NCBI GenBank assembly: GCA_024653965.1
Contig: JANLGW010000014.1
Coordinates: 1 to 64,000 of the forward strand
Length of the DNA: 64,000 nt
Reading direction: 5' to 3'
DNA from: Rhodospirillales bacterium
GTDB taxonomy: Bacteria; Pseudomonadota; Alphaproteobacteria; Rhodospirillales; Magnetovibrionaceae
Shown: positions 63,597 to 64,000 of the stretch, piece after piece
How positions within the stretch are numbered: position 1 is the first letter of the stretch
How the letters are laid out: each line of letters starts with the position of its first letter
Translations under genes and position numbers: made by a program
The notes under the pieces: generated by a model
What the model was told of the DNA's origin: nothing
Database searches by the model: none
The model's input: the letters and a program-made list of their open reading frames with translations, nothing else

Positions 63597-64000
63597 ATGG
63601 CCCCTTTGCCCAACACCTTGTCGCCCAAAAGCCTGTTGCCCAATCCGCGCGCGATGATCGCGTTTGGCCACGACGTGGTGATGGCGGCGCTGTCGTTTGG
63701 CCTGTCGCTGGGCCTGCGCACCGGGTTTGAATTCGACGCCCTTCACGGCCAGGTGCTCTTGCCCGGCACGGTGATTTTTACGCTCACGGCGGCGGTGGTG
63801 TTTTTGGCCATGCGCCTTTATCGCGGCATCTGGCGTTATGCGTCGATGAACGATCTGGTGCAGCTCGCCAAGGCGGTAACAATCTTGATGGCGCTGTTTG
63901 CGTTGGAGATGTTTTTGTTTTTCCGCCTCGAAGGTGTGCCGCGTTCGATGCCGTTCATCAACTGGTTTGTATTGCTGGCGATGCTGGGCGGGCCGCGGTT
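63597..64000 (+). CDS. CapD/WbpM-type polysaccharide biosynthesis protein (5' part)
   Basis: The open frame from ATG 63597 runs off the window (134 residues visible). It shows the N-terminal membrane domain of nucleotide-sugar 4,6-dehydratases of the CapD/WbpM/FlaA1 type: about four hydrophobic helices with FGHDVVMAALSFGLSLGLRTG, FLAMRLYRGIWRYASMNDLVQLAKA and MFLFFRLEGVPRSMPFINW, where YRGxWRYxSxxDL is the family pattern. The soluble dehydratase domain would lie beyond the edge. It continues the GT2/heparinase run after 84 nt. Confidence 0.8.
   Translation, partial: MAPLPNTLSPKSLLPNPRAMIAFGHDVVMAALSFGLSLGLRTGFEFDALHGQVLLPGTVIFTLTAAVVFLAMRLYRGIWRYASMNDLVQLAKAVTILMALFALEMFLFFRLEGVPRSMPFINWFVLLAMLGGPR

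Overview
The window reads as chromosomal DNA of a GC-rich, Gram-negative alphaproteobacterium, most likely Rhodospirillales-like. Grounds for this: LPS export genes (kdsD-lptC-lptA), a hemC-hemD-mitofilin-hemY cluster, a complex I NDUFA9-type protein, a DUF1674 (SDHAF4-like) protein, an IalB-family protein, a DivK-like receiver and one full CtrA-type motif. The assignment rests on gene content only. I see no rRNA, no IS element, no phage and no CRISPR array.

Layout. 0-3.4 kb: LPS transport and Kdo precursor genes, a short RNase D and tRNA-Leu. 3.5-10.3 kb: methyltransferase, NDUFA9-like protein, MarR regulator, M17 aminopeptidase, YkgJ and YchJ metal-binding proteins, and a DedA-UppP fusion. 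10.5-12.3 kb: an SbmA-like ABC protein whose ATPase motifs are all damaged, divergent from the fusion. 12.4-15.1 kb: hairpin array, tRNA-Ser, lepA. 15.2-17.1 kb: a small accessory patch with a HigBA-type toxin-antitoxin pair and a membrane-anchored pentapeptide-repeat protein. 17.2-25.9 kb: nnrU, folD-yggU-yggT, tRNA-Ala with a duplicated 3' end, mgtC, a LonB/YcbZ-type protease, a zincin, PCD and a DMT transporter. 26-33.7 kb: DsrE protein, SpoU methylase, asparaginase, IalB, rlmN, a TetR/CMD pair with paired operators, a DsbA-like protein and argG. 33.8-45.7 kb: AAA/DUF4143 ATPase, Bax-like glucosaminidase, LMW phosphatase-fructosamine kinase-HAD set, thpR, tesA divergent from ybbA-ybbP, BI-1, a 2-hydroxyacid dehydrogenase and a J-domain protein. 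45.7-48.6 kb: about 1 kb without a convincing gene, a frameshifted rarD, an orphan Flp pilin and a DivK-like receiver. 48.7-64 kb: tRNA-Thr, the hem cluster divergent from tsaD-gpsA, YciI, EVE and Rieske proteins, acsA, DUF1674, rsmB, and the start of a surface-polysaccharide cluster (heparinase II/III, GT2, CapD-like) that runs off the end.

Most genes are ordinary housekeeping. The best candidates for something new are the DedA-UppP fusion (undecaprenyl-pyrophosphatase joined to a presumed lipid-carrier translocase) and its divergent neighbour, an ABC half-transporter with a lost Walker A lysine, Walker B aspartate and signature glycine. A second tier holds a 17-aa ORF coupled at both ends between lptC and lptA, the duplicated tRNA-Ala 3' end, a four-hairpin array, and the pentapeptide/HigBA patch.
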